A DNA stretch of 64,000 bases from Anas platyrhynchos (lineage: Eukaryota > Chordata > Aves > Anseriformes > Anatidae). Location: positions 21,442,501 through 21,506,500 of the forward strand of contig NC_092592.1 in assembly GCF_047663525.1 (NCBI RefSeq), written 5' to 3'. Shown here one piece after another: positions 41,064 to 49,800 of this stretch (positions are counted from its first letter, which is position 1; the number at the start of each line of letters is the position of its first letter). The notes below the pieces were generated by a model. The model saw nothing but the letters and a program-made list of their open reading frames with translations, was not told the DNA's origin and searched no databases. Both the position numbers and the translations under genes were made by a program.

Positions 41064-44000
41064 GCTATTTCACATAAGGACCAAAACTGAAAAGTAAAGC
41101 AAGATTAAATTCCAGATTAAATTTATAAATTAAATTAAATTTAATTTATAAATGTCTCCAGATGGTACCTGTTATTTCAACTCTTATGAAAGTAAGAGTA
41201 TGAAAGTTTATGAAAGTATGAAAGCACTCATACAGTTAGAACACACAGGCTAAGAAGGACCCCTCAGTATCCTCTTTCTCATTTTAACCCAAGTTTCCCA
41301 CATTATTGATGCCAAGTACCCTTTTCTGTGAGCTGTGCATCAATAACTATCTGTGATAATCACTTCAGGATGAAGACATCTATCTGTCCACCAAAAATTT
41401 GGGATGACAGACTTTAGTTCTCTCACAACTTGCTTCATGAAACTACCAGCTTTCATAAAGTTCATCACATCTAATTGATTCACAGCAATGAGAGAAAAAT
41501 AAACAACCAAACCCTTTAGGCTTTGAAGTCCAAGCTGCAGAAAATGAAAGACTGTCTGTCTGTCTTCCCCAAAAGATGTTCTTCAATAAGCTTCGAAACT
41601 GTTCAAGCCAGATTGCTACACTACAACTCTTATGAAGTTGCTTCACACCAACAAATATATTGAAATTTCTTCTAATACGCAGCCTAATTTCACTTTAAGC
41701 TCCAATATTTAAAATTAGTATCAGCATCACGCATTTTGATATGCTGAGACTTAACAGACTAATCTCAGTTTGAGCTATATTCCCCCTTTCCTACTAAAGC
41801 TAAAGACATCAAACAGTTTCTTTTAAAAGCAGGCTTATCATGTCTTAAATCAGAATTTGCAATATTTTTGTCAACAGTGCACCCATGCAAACAAGGTGAT
41901 AGCAAACAGGGGAACTGTGCTTCACAAACAGCATGGCAGTCCTTGGCAAGCTTGGAACGACAGCTTGCCTGCCAGGACTGGAGCTGAGAGATGAAAATCC
42001 CAGAGCTAAGATTTCAGTCAGCATATTAAAATGATGCCTCTCCTCCTTCTTGCATACCCCAGCAGAACAGAAACAGTTCTTTTAGTAGAGATAATAAACT
42101 AATCCTAAACATTTTGAACGCTTATGTTGCTGGATCTTGAGCCCTTTCACCCCTCTCACACACACTGTCCCAGACCAGCTAGAAGCATAATGTGTACAGG
42201 TAAATCCATTCCCTTGATGATTCAAGATTTTGAACCAGATGTGGAGACTGAAAAAGGTTAAGCAGCTTTTCTCAGAAATCACCATAACAGTGACTTAAAC
42301 CACCGCTATGGTGATCTGTGACTGCAGGACCTGTGCTCCTGGGCTAAATGGATGGAGATGCCTTCCTCCCACAAATGCGGGTTGCAAATATCACCCTGAT
42401 CTTTGCCTATCCCCCCTTGTCCAACATTCTCAGCTTCACTTGTTGATCGACACAAGCAATTCTGGATGATGCCTAGAAAACATAGGTAATAGGCTCAGAT
42501 TATTTCCCATTCTTCAAATTTTCTTTCCAGAATGTAGTACTCGAACTGTTTCTAATTCAGGTTCATTTCCCTGCAACTTCTCATTTTCTCAATAAGAGGA
42601 GTGACCATAAGCTTGTAACAACAAAATTTTCACCAGGCTCAGGTTTCGCGTTGAGTCAGTGTTTCTGCAATTCCGTGTGCCTTTTCTAAGACCAGACAGC
42701 ACCTTGCAAAAGAGCCGCTAGTCTCAGGCTATCATACCATTTATCTCAAACTTGGTCGCTTCCTGCTCATGCACCTCTTTACACAATTACAACACAAAAT
42801 TAATTCTCCTTTCAATTTCAACACAATCCTGTTGCATTTGGCAGTCCAGAGCTCGAAGTAACCACCTTTCAGAGACACAGACCCAATGAAACCACAAAGC
42901 TACGCAAATAGCTTGTGTTCATTACTGCAAAAGGAATTTTAAACACATCAAGACTAATGCAATAACCTATAGAGCAATAGTAAACTACATCTGGATCAGA
43001 ATTGCTTTGTATTTTGCTATTTGGGATTTTTTTTTCCTCCAACTTTTCACTAATTTCCAGTTCCAGAGTTAGTCATGTACAGAAGAAACACAGTCTGAAC
43101 AAAGACAGTGTCTGGACAGGGGAAACATACTGCACTATTTTTAGTTCAAGTCCTCACGAAAACCACTTTCTGTCAAGTGTTTAGTATGGCACAGAAAGTC
43201 TGAAACCGTTTCCCCAAATCCTTGTTGCTCAAGGCCTGACAACTCTTTTTAAAATTGCTCTTCTCTAAATGTTTAGCTAACCTCCATTAAAAAAGAATCC
43301 TCATATATTTATGTCTATAGTTCCTGTAATTTCACACTTACATAAATACATCTAGGATTAAAATTAAACAGCAATGTGAACTAGACTCAATCTGTTGATA
43401 GAAATGTCAATTTGATAGCCAAGCCTTTGGAATGGGAACAAACCCGTTCCTCTGGTAAAAATCTCTTTGAGAATATTACAAGAGCCCTAAAATAGTTGTC
43501 TAAGTCATTGTCAGTGTAATGCAAAAAGGACATTCAATTAGCCTAAATGTTCCCAAGGGTTTTTAGCCATTTTATGACCATCATGGTTCCATGTCAATGG
43601 TAATTCTGGAAGCAAGGATTCCCTCTTCACTCAGCTTTCTCTACCTGTAAGCCAGGGAGACTAAGGAATAACTGAGATTAAACTAATGCAATTTTGCTAA
43701 TGCAGTAACAGTACATCAGGTGATAGAGATGGTGCAAGGTCCTGAAAAATGCTGAAGGTTAGTTGTTCAAGGCTCTTATTGTATCCATTGCATGAGGTCT
43801 CTTGGTACACACATGGTGCCCTTGATGTCTGCACAGTGAGCCAGAGGTGACAGGAGCTTTTATACAGCCGGCTTCAGAGTGAAAGAACAGAATTCGTGAC
43901 AGCTGCTGGACTCTCCAAACTCCTGTAGCATCCTGTCCAGCTATTTACTCTCTGTAAAACCTCATCTCTTTCTGATTAAGGGGAGCCTCCTGCTGACCAG

Positions 44001-46606
44001 CCTAATACTGCAGCAGGGATGACAGAGCAGCACCCCTTCTGTAAGCACGAAGCTCAAAGCAGACAGAGCTGTACTTCCCTTCTGGAAATAGTTGTGAGTG
44101 AGTTTCAGCAAAAAGCAGATGAAGGGGTAACAGGAAGAAAACAGAACTGAGGGACACGATGACACTCATGCTGAAATTGCTCTGCACCAACAGGAACTTA
44201 CTCAAAAAACAGTGAGTGAAGAAGCGCAGCTATGGCTTTCTAAATTGCCCACGTCCAGCACTTGGAATAAGTCAGACTAAAACTAAAACTGAGCTGCCTT
44301 TGTGCAAGCCCCCTCAGTTTTCTCCTCACCCCTCTCCCTCTACCAACGTTTGGCACACAAATCTTCCATTCAGGAGTGGTTGGAGCCCCTCATCCACTGT
44401 ATCTAGTAAAAGTCACAATTTGCATTAATTTAAATGAAGCCATTACCAGAACTACTGAGACTGGCCCAACATTTAGCAATGAAACCGTAAAGTGGACAAA
44501 GCCTTACAAGATAGTACTGTAGAACTGTTGTTATCCACAGGAAAAATGCCTCCCCCCTTCTTTTTTGTGCGATCACATTTAAATTGCTTGACAGAAAAAG
44601 AAAGTTATAGGGATATTAGTGACACACCAAGACAGAACTGGTTTCAATTGCTGCATTTTACAAACCAACCAACCCGAAACTCTTTTTACCTTCTGTGTGT
44701 TTTTCTTTTTTTTTTTTTTTGGGGGGGGGGAGGGGGAGGGAGGATGGGTTTTCTGTTGTTGTTGTTGTGTATTTGTATTTTTTCTTTTCTTCTTTCTTTG
44801 CACAATATATTAGTAAGACTTACAGTGTTTTGGGCATACCATTACCTGAACAGGTGCCTGGAGAAATCCACAGCGCTGTCCAAGAAAATGCCTGCAGCAA
44901 CTAAACTTAGCACATCATACTGCAAACATCCCATAAACCAGGAATACTACAGACCACATTAAGAAAAGACTGCATAGTTCTCATATCAGACAAACAAATA
45001 ACAATGAACGGAAATAATTAATTTGGGTACTAGGAAAAGTAAAGGTTTTTGTCAAGGACCTTTGCAGTTGGAAACAAGTTCAGAAAAACAAAAGATGGAC
45101 CCTGTCACAGAAAACTTACTTAGCTAACAAAATATTTTGTCTAAAATGCTAGCTAAACACTTTTACACAGACAAATCCTTTCAAATCTACCTAAAAGCTA
45201 CAATCCTGAGGTGAACATAAAGGCTTTTTCTAGGTGCACAGATCTGCTCTAGAGCTACCAAGCTCCACCAGCCTCTGCTCCTCGCCCCCTCGCCCTGCAG
45301 AGCCCAATGCTCACACATCTGTCCCTGCTGGACCTGTTCCCACAGCAGTTCCCGGACAGCTGCTGCACCTACACTTGATGCTCACATCATGGCATTTGCT
45401 CCCTGTGACAGGATCCAGTCTCCCTAGATGTTCAAAGTACTGCCAGCCACCTCTCAACGATCCTGAAGCCCTCTTTTGGAGCCTAGGAATAAGAGCAGAC
45501 TGCCTGGTCGCAGGAATCACTCAGTGCTCATCTCCTTAGCCAGGAAGGGCGCACTCCTGGGCAAGCACCCTAACCCTGAGTCTGCAGGATACTCTGAAGT
45601 CTTCTTCAACCTCTCTCGCTAATGCTAAGCTTTGGTTAACATTACTTACTTTGTTAAGTATGTGACTATTCACTGGATAAAGGAAGAAGAATAAGAGGAT
45701 ACCCATCTGGGAGATTAGGATAACAAAATCTCTATGCAAATGAATGTTTAATCATGAAGGAAAATAATTTCAACAGCAGCAGCTGGTAAGCGCCCACACC
45801 TCCGAACCTTCTAGACCACTTACCTCAGCACTTTTCACTAAAAACATTCGTGGACCGTATCTACATACACCATCAACCCTTCCTCAAAATGCTGACTTCT
45901 GTTAACCATATCTGAGGTGTCTAACGCAGAAGAGGCTGGATAGCTGACTTAGGCTGTGAACCTCATAGGTAGAAATAAGCCTCAATGCAAGGCAGCACCG
46001 TGACAGTGAAGTCTCACTTGTACACGCAGCTGTAGGTCTCATTTCCAAAGTGAGTTATGCTAAAACTTTCAAAGCCACTTAAAACGGTGAGGATAAATTA
46101 AAGCATATGAGATTGCAGACGGATAGCTGTGATGCCGTGACAAGGTGCCAAGACCCCAGAGAGGACAGGACGCACACGCTGCAGTAGCCAAGGGCAGCAA
46201 GAGTGACCCAGCCACCTGCCCAGCCCCAGCCCGGCTCACTTCTTCGCTGTTTTCCAGCTTCCCCTGGAGCTGGGGGGCCATTTCTCCTGGCAGGCATCCC
46301 GCTTACCCCCAGAAGCTCCCCCCAGGAGGTACCTCGGAGGCAGCACAACCCTGCCTGCCGCCCCGGAGCACCACCCGCTAGAAGGCAGCGCACGAGCAGC
46401 GTTCACAGGGAAGCCCCGGAGCCCCCCGACCACCCAGCCCCGGGCCGCGCACTCACCGCGCCGCGCTCGAAGTCGTTGTAGAAGGGCTTGTCCAGGAGGT
46501 GCCTCTCGCTGCAGCCCGCCGTGCCCTCCAGGCTCAGGTACACGTAGTCGTCCGTGCCGGCGAACCACTGGCTGCCCGTGGCCACCGTGACGGTGTAGGA
46601 CGGCAT
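17819..46606 (-). CDS. ALOX5: Arachidonate 5-lipoxygenase, complete 14-exon gene
   Basis: ALOX5 is a non-haem iron dioxygenase that turns arachidonate into 5-HPETE and then LTA4 at the nuclear envelope, with FLAP handing over substrate. Coding exons on the minus strand are 46457-46606, 38921-39119, 37044-37125, 35140-35262, 33044-33150, 29722-29894, 28829-28975, 28528-28731, 28224-28310, 27654-27832, 23720-23841, 21331-21431, 19219-19389 and 17819-17998. They total 2,025 nt, 674 residues, equal to human. A PLAT/C2-like membrane domain (about 1-115) precedes the catalytic lipoxygenase domain. Iron ligands are His368, His373, His551, Asn555 and the C-terminal carboxylate of Val674 (Ile in human). 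Phe178 and Tyr182 cork the active site; Phe360, Ala425, Asn426 and Ala604 are the residues typical of 5-lipoxygenase specificity. Membrane Trp14, Trp76 and Trp103 are kept. The PKA site is lost and the MK2 site Ser272 is Thr. No frameshift or stop is present, so the gene looks functional. Confidence 0.98.
19219..19389 (-). CDS. ALOX5: ALOX5 coding exon 13
   Basis: It encodes residues 559-615, [15 protein letters not shown] onward, with Trp600 and Ala604 near the substrate pocket. It has 57 whole codons, acceptor CCTTGTGCAG and donor GTAAGT. A long + strand open frame overlaps it antisense and is judged a shadow. Confidence 0.98.
20994..21025 (+). repeat. (AAAC)n/(AAC)n microsatellite in ALOX5 intron 12
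   Basis: AAAC units pass into AAC units over about 32 nt. It is a simple repeat with no evident role. Confidence 0.85.
21331..21431 (-). CDS. ALOX5: ALOX5 coding exon 12
   Basis: It encodes residues 525-558, ending [11 protein letters not shown], with iron ligands His551 and Asn555. It is 101 nt, between acceptor TGTCATTCAG and donor GTAGGA. Confidence 0.98.
23720..23841 (-). CDS. ALOX5: ALOX5 coding exon 11
   Basis: It encodes residues 484-525 and ends RGVKAAG. Human has RGRKSSG here, which holds the PKA site (literature Ser523) and part of nuclear-import signal NLS518. Both serines are Ala and one Arg is Val in this copy. Acceptor TCTATCCGCAG and donor GTAATG flank 122 nt. Confidence 0.97.
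23842..27653. other. ALOX5 intron 10
   Basis: This is 3.8 kb of AT-rich unique sequence. I see no interspersed repeat or conserved-looking open frame in it. Confidence 0.8.
27654..27832 (-). CDS. ALOX5: ALOX5 coding exon 10
   Basis: It encodes residues 425-484, starting [14 protein letters not shown]. Ala425 is the small residue found at this position in S-specific 5-lipoxygenases' sister site and, with Asn426, lines the 5-lipoxygenase pocket. The exon is 179 nt; donor GTAAGA splits the codon for Ser484. Confidence 0.97.
28224..28310 (-). CDS. ALOX5: ALOX5 coding exon 9
   Basis: It encodes residues 396-424 ([18 protein letters not shown] onward). Cys417 and Cys419 are kept. It has 29 whole codons, acceptor CATTTTACAG and donor GTAAGT. 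Confidence 0.98.
28528..28731 (-). CDS. ALOX5: ALOX5 coding exon 8
   Basis: It encodes residues 328-395 and carries the lipoxygenase signature [20 protein letters not shown] with iron ligands His368 and His373 and the pocket residue Phe360. The donor GTTGGT is weak at position +3 but obeys GT. Intron 7 upstream is only 97 bp, the shortest in the gene. Confidence 0.98.
28829..28975 (-). CDS. ALOX5: ALOX5 coding exon 7
   Basis: It encodes residues 279-327 of the catalytic core, [16 protein letters not shown] onward. Cys301 (literature Cys300) is kept. A long T-run supplies the acceptor's pyrimidine tract; the donor is GTGGGG. It has 49 whole codons in phase 0 at both ends. Confidence 0.98.
29722..29894 (-). 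CDS. ALOX5: ALOX5 coding exon 6
   Basis: It encodes residues 221-278, including the family hallmark [16 protein letters not shown]. The human MAPKAPK2 site (Ser271 in the literature, 272 counting Met) is Thr272 here in LERNLT. Acceptor TTTTCCTTTAG and donor GTGAGG flank 173 nt. Confidence 0.97.
29895..33043. other. ALOX5 intron 5
   Basis: This is a 3.1 kb intron. It holds an A-rich stretch at about 30691-30740, an AT near-palindrome (GGATATAT and its complement) near 32586-32605, and a CR1 3' end described separately. Confidence 0.8.
32697..32857 (+). mobile_element. CR1 LINE 3'-end fragment in ALOX5 intron 5
   Basis: The sequence follows the classic avian CR1 3' end: GGATGCCCCATCCCTGGAAG, then GTTCAAGGCCGGGTTGGAT, then AAGGTCCCTTCCAACCCAAA and a terminal CATGATTCT. 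It is 5' truncated to about 160 nt, as most CR1 copies are, and lies antisense to ALOX5. Several substitutions suggest an old copy. Confidence 0.93.
33044..33150 (-). CDS. ALOX5: ALOX5 coding exon 5
   Basis: It encodes residues 185-221, [17 protein letters not shown] onward, with Trp202, implicated in human ATP binding. Acceptor TTGTTTTTAG and donor GTGGGT flank 107 nt. The Glu221 codon is completed in exon 6. Confidence 0.97.
35140..35262 (-). CDS. ALOX5: ALOX5 coding exon 4
   Basis: It encodes residues 144-185. It includes Phe178 and Tyr182, the pair that plugs the active-site entrance in the human crystal structure. Human Cys160 (Cys159 in the literature), a thiol-reactive surface cysteine, is Ser160 here. 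Acceptor TTTTCTCAG and donor GTAAGT frame 123 nt. Confidence 0.97.
36921..36942. repeat. Poly-T run of 22
   Basis: The uninterrupted T-run in ALOX5 intron 3 lies about 80 nt upstream (in gene sense) of exon 3. On the transcribed sense it is an A-run, so it does not act as the acceptor's pyrimidine tract. Confidence 0.9.
37044..37125 (-). CDS. ALOX5: ALOX5 coding exon 3
   Basis: This 82-nt exon encodes residues 117-144. It contains the basic stretch [17 protein letters not shown], which corresponds to the human NLS112 nuclear-import region, so nuclear entry by this signal is probably kept. The donor is GTGAGT after ATG TAT CG. Confidence 0.97.
38921..39119 (-). CDS. ALOX5: ALOX5 coding exon 2
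   Basis: It encodes residues 51-117 ([16 protein letters not shown] onward) and finishes the PLAT domain, including Trp76, Trp81 and Trp103 in CYRW. The length of 199 nt equals the human exon. Acceptor TGCTCTGTAG and donor GTGAGC flank it. The last codon (Ala117) is split after one base. Confidence 0.97.
41017..41059 (+). repeat. Poly-A run of 43
   Basis: This is the longest homopolymer in the window. It may be a retroposon tail, but the sequence before it shows no known element. Confidence 0.9.
41121..41153. repeat. Perfect 33-nt AT palindrome
   Basis: ATTTATAAATTAAAT at 41121-41135 is mirrored by its exact reverse complement at 41139-41153 around TAA. This gives 16-bp arms and one central base. 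It consists only of A and T and lies 61 nt after the A43 tract in ALOX5 intron 1. Confidence 0.85.
44706..44748 (+). repeat. T15-G10 tract with G-quadruplex potential
   Basis: Fifteen T are followed by ten G, then AGGGGGAGGGAGGATGGG. Four or more runs of at least three G with short loops fit a G-quadruplex on the + strand, which is the template strand of ALOX5. Confidence 0.8.
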
Positions 46607-46870
46607 GGTCCCGCCGAGCCCAGCCGAGCCGAACCGAGCCCAGCCGCCTCCTGCCCGCTCCCCGCTGCTCAGCGCCGCCTCCTCCCCGCAGCCCGGCCCG
46701 GCTCTGCCCTGCCCGCCCCCCCGGGCCGCCCCCGGGGGGGGACATGGGGACGTGCTCCTCGCCCTCTGGCCGCTCCGGGTACAGCCGCGCTGCGCCCTCG
46801 CTGTGCGCACCCGAGAGCCGCAGGTCCCCGCGGGGCACCCGGCTGTCGGCTCCAGGCACCCCACACGTTG
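46400..46870 (-). promoter_or_regulatory. ALOX5: ALOX5 CpG-island promoter and 5' UTR
   Basis: CpG density rises sharply over exon 1 and the 250 nt upstream of its ATG. On the minus strand there are GC boxes (GGGCGG) at about 46717-46712 and 46733-46726, roughly 105-130 nt upstream of the ATG, embedded in G-runs. No TATA box is visible. The human ALOX5 promoter is likewise TATA-less, with tandem Sp1/Egr-1 GC boxes just upstream, so the architecture is kept. The segment 46610-46645 has imperfect CCGAGCCCAG repeats and is probably 5' UTR. The exact transcription start is not determinable. Confidence 0.75.
46457..46606 (-). CDS. ALOX5: ALOX5 coding exon 1
   Basis: It encodes residues 1-50, beginning [17 protein letters not shown], nearly identical to mammalian 5-lipoxygenase. 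The ATG at 46606-46604 is chosen by that identity. It holds the first strands of the PLAT domain, membrane Trp14 and calcium-loop residues in FYNDFE (42-47). It ends in phase 0 at GCG before donor GTGAGT, and lies inside a CpG island. Confidence 0.98.
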
Positions 46871-49800
46871 TGCAAGGAATTCCTCTCCTCTTGTCAAAAT
46901 CCCTCCTGTCCCGGCACAGCTGCCTATCAGCGCTGTATGTACACACACCCCACACCATTTCCACAGTAAAAATCCCATAGTTTCACAGTCCACATCCTGC
47001 CTACAAGCACCGAGTCTCTGCTACAATTAAGATGCTAGCATTTGGACAAGTGAAGAGCTGTGTGATGCTGTACGCTTGGCCCTTAGGCACCAAAACCTCC
47101 GATGCTATTCTCCTTTATTTTCACCCAAAACCACACGCTGTAACCCAGCCGCCTGATGCCGTGCTGAAAGGAGCCAGGCTGGGCTTCTGCAAATCCCAGT
47201 GTCCTGCCTCCGTTGCTCTGCAGTCAGACCAAGCACCTTGCTTCATCGCTGCCAGCCAGGTTTCTGTGCTGCTGTGAATTTCTGTGGCAGGCACCCAGAG
47301 CAAGAACAATTAAAATCATCTGAGAAGTGATAAATTAAAATCAGCTTTGCTCATGGTACACTGGCACCCCAGCTGCTGTGCTCACACACATTAACCCACT
47401 CCTCACAGCCTGAGGCACTCATTATCAGTCCCCAGCCATCACATACAGATGACAGAAGTGACAGACATCAGCAGCTTGAAGTTAGCACTGGCTCTGCTTG
47501 CTTCTGGTCTGGCAAATCTGGCTGCAAAGTGCCTCGTGCCCCCTCCAGCACGAACAGTGAGCTGCAGCAACTTGGGCTGCTGGGCACCACTGCAGATACA
47601 CTGACTGAGGCTCTGCTTCAGCTTCTAAAATTGGAATTATCCATGTGGGTTGTGGCTTGCTTGCTTGCTTACCCACTGTAGTCAGTGGTGGCCACACAGC
47701 ACTGTGGACAGCCTGCAATGCCCTGTTCTTCCGTCTGGGAAGTGTGACAGCAGTGGGCTAAGCTCCAAACGAGTTGGAGGTCTCCTACATCTCTTCTGTA
47801 CAGAGACTCAGCCACTTGCTATACTGTGACACCATCAGATATCAAGGCTCTTCCACACTGAGAGTATGTATTTACATGTAGGCACAAAAAAAAAAAAAAT
47901 CACTGTGCCTTCTTTGGCTATATGGAATTGCTCAGCATGAGTCTCTAGTCTGCTGCTGCTTTTAAATAGCACCCAGAAGTGCAAGACTGGCAATGGTCAC
48001 ATTGCACACCCAAGGTAGCTGCAGAATCCCAGCCCAGAGCTCTGATCTCTCCTCCTGAGGTTTAAGCAGCAAGTGGCTTCCTGCTACATCACAATCCCTT
48101 CCAAGGATACTGTGACCCCATGAAAGTGCACCACAAACTCCTAAATCCTTCCTTACTTTTGATTTTCCCTTTATAGCATATTTCAAAGAAATCACACATC
48201 ATTTTTGCACAGGTGCCACCAGCACTAAAGCTCTTAAATTTAGGCTGACAGTCAGCTTTCACTCAGAGCTACCTGAAAATCTTTTCACACGTCGGTGCCT
48301 CAGAACCCGTTTTTGTCAGACACGAGGCCACCTCCTGGGCACCTTTGGTTTTGCTGCAAATACGGAGCAAAGCGTTGTTCAAACCTTGTTTGTTGGGTTT
48401 CCACATTTCTTTGCATTTCAGTTCCCAAGCTGTGTTTGAACCCATCCCATTCCCATGGGTGTTAGGTTTTGTTTTCAGACTGTTCTGGCCTCTTCTGCAC
48501 AGATATGCCTGGGGAGTCTCCCTACAGTACTGCAACTTCCCTTACCAACACAGTAAAGAAAATACTTGGTGAGTTTGGTCCTGTACCTGAAATCCATAGG
48601 AGTGTGTGGTTCTCCCTCCAGCCCCTTCACAACTATCTCTTTTTAGTCTGCTCCTTTAGAACCTTTCAATTTTATCTCAATTTCCACTTGCAGTGATTTA
48701 TTATGATAGTGTTTACTATTGGTAGAATTGCACATGCTTCATATCAAGATCCTGCCAAACAAAATAGATCGTTTTTCTATGTGCAAAAAGCAAAAACAGC
48801 CCTTTTACCAAGTGACTACCTTATTTCACCCCTGAGGAGACTGCACCATATGAGACCCCTGCATGATTCTCTTCTGTGTTTTACCTGGTGGTTGCTTGAT
48901 GTCAGACAAGGAAACCATACTTGGAAAAGGCAGTTGGATCACCGGGCTGCATCCAAGGTGAGTGTCCTAAAGACGAGGACAAGGGACGAGCGAGCCCACT
49001 GCTCAGGCACGCAGACAGAGGCAGCCTGCTTTCCTCTGGCCAGGCCTGGGAAGGAGGCGCTGCCTCTGCCTGATAGCCTTGTTCCTGCAGTAGGGGAAAA
49101 CACCCAGAACGGTGAAATAAAACTCCTTGCCTCTTTTTGGAAGCAGGGCATGAGCCCGCTGCAGGGACAGGAGGGTTATTCATGGGTCCTGTTCCTCTAA
49201 GTGCTCAGATTCACTGTGTCGAACTTCCCAGCGGAGGGCAGTTGCTGTCCCTCTCAATCTCCTTGCACTGCCAATGAGAAACAGGGTTGTACTGTGAAGA
49301 TGTCACATCCCTTATAGCTCCCCTGAGGCTACAGATAATTTGGATCAGCAGATGGCTCCTGAAGTATGCTAATAAAGGACTGGGGATGGGGAGGAATGAT
49401 GCAACATGGTAATTACCAAATGATGGAGGTGATCAGCAGAGCCTGCAGAAATTTACAAGCTACATAAGTAATCTAGGGGGCATTGGCTTAGTAGCTGAGA
49501 ACACACAAGTGCTAACTGTGCACTGCTCCACCAGACCAGAAAGCAGCAGCTCCTTGTTCACAGGCCTGCTTCTGTCCCAGCTGGAGGGACCAGACGTCAG
49601 CTCTAGGAGGGCAGAGCTCAGCACAGGGTGTCCTTGCTCTGCTATCCAGGTGGTGGCGACGCTGACACCAGTTGAGTCTATCACAAACCCGAAGCAGGGT
49701 TGCTATACCAACGCTTACCACAATATCCTTAAACAATCCGTGTATCCTTAAACGCTTACCCGAAATCTGCAAATCCTCTCGCTGCCCCTGCAGATGTAGC

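Larger units (their letters stand above)
39120..46456. other. ALOX5 intron 1
   Basis: At 7.3 kb this is the longest intron of the gene. It contains a 43-nt A-run, an AT palindrome and a T15-G10 tract with G-quadruplex potential, each listed separately. No other gene is supported. Confidence 0.8.

Noticed and set aside
44492-44962. 156-codon plus-strand frame with Phe/Gly runs
   Set aside because: It is produced by the T15-G10 low-complexity tract in ALOX5 intron 1.
46236-46964. 242-codon minus-strand frame over the ALOX5 promoter and exon 1
   Set aside because: GC-rich DNA lacks stop codons by chance. The real ALOX5 frame here is different and fixed by homology.
48703-49200. 165-codon plus-strand frame in the intergenic region
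   Set aside because: Mixed composition without motifs; nothing suggests a transcript.
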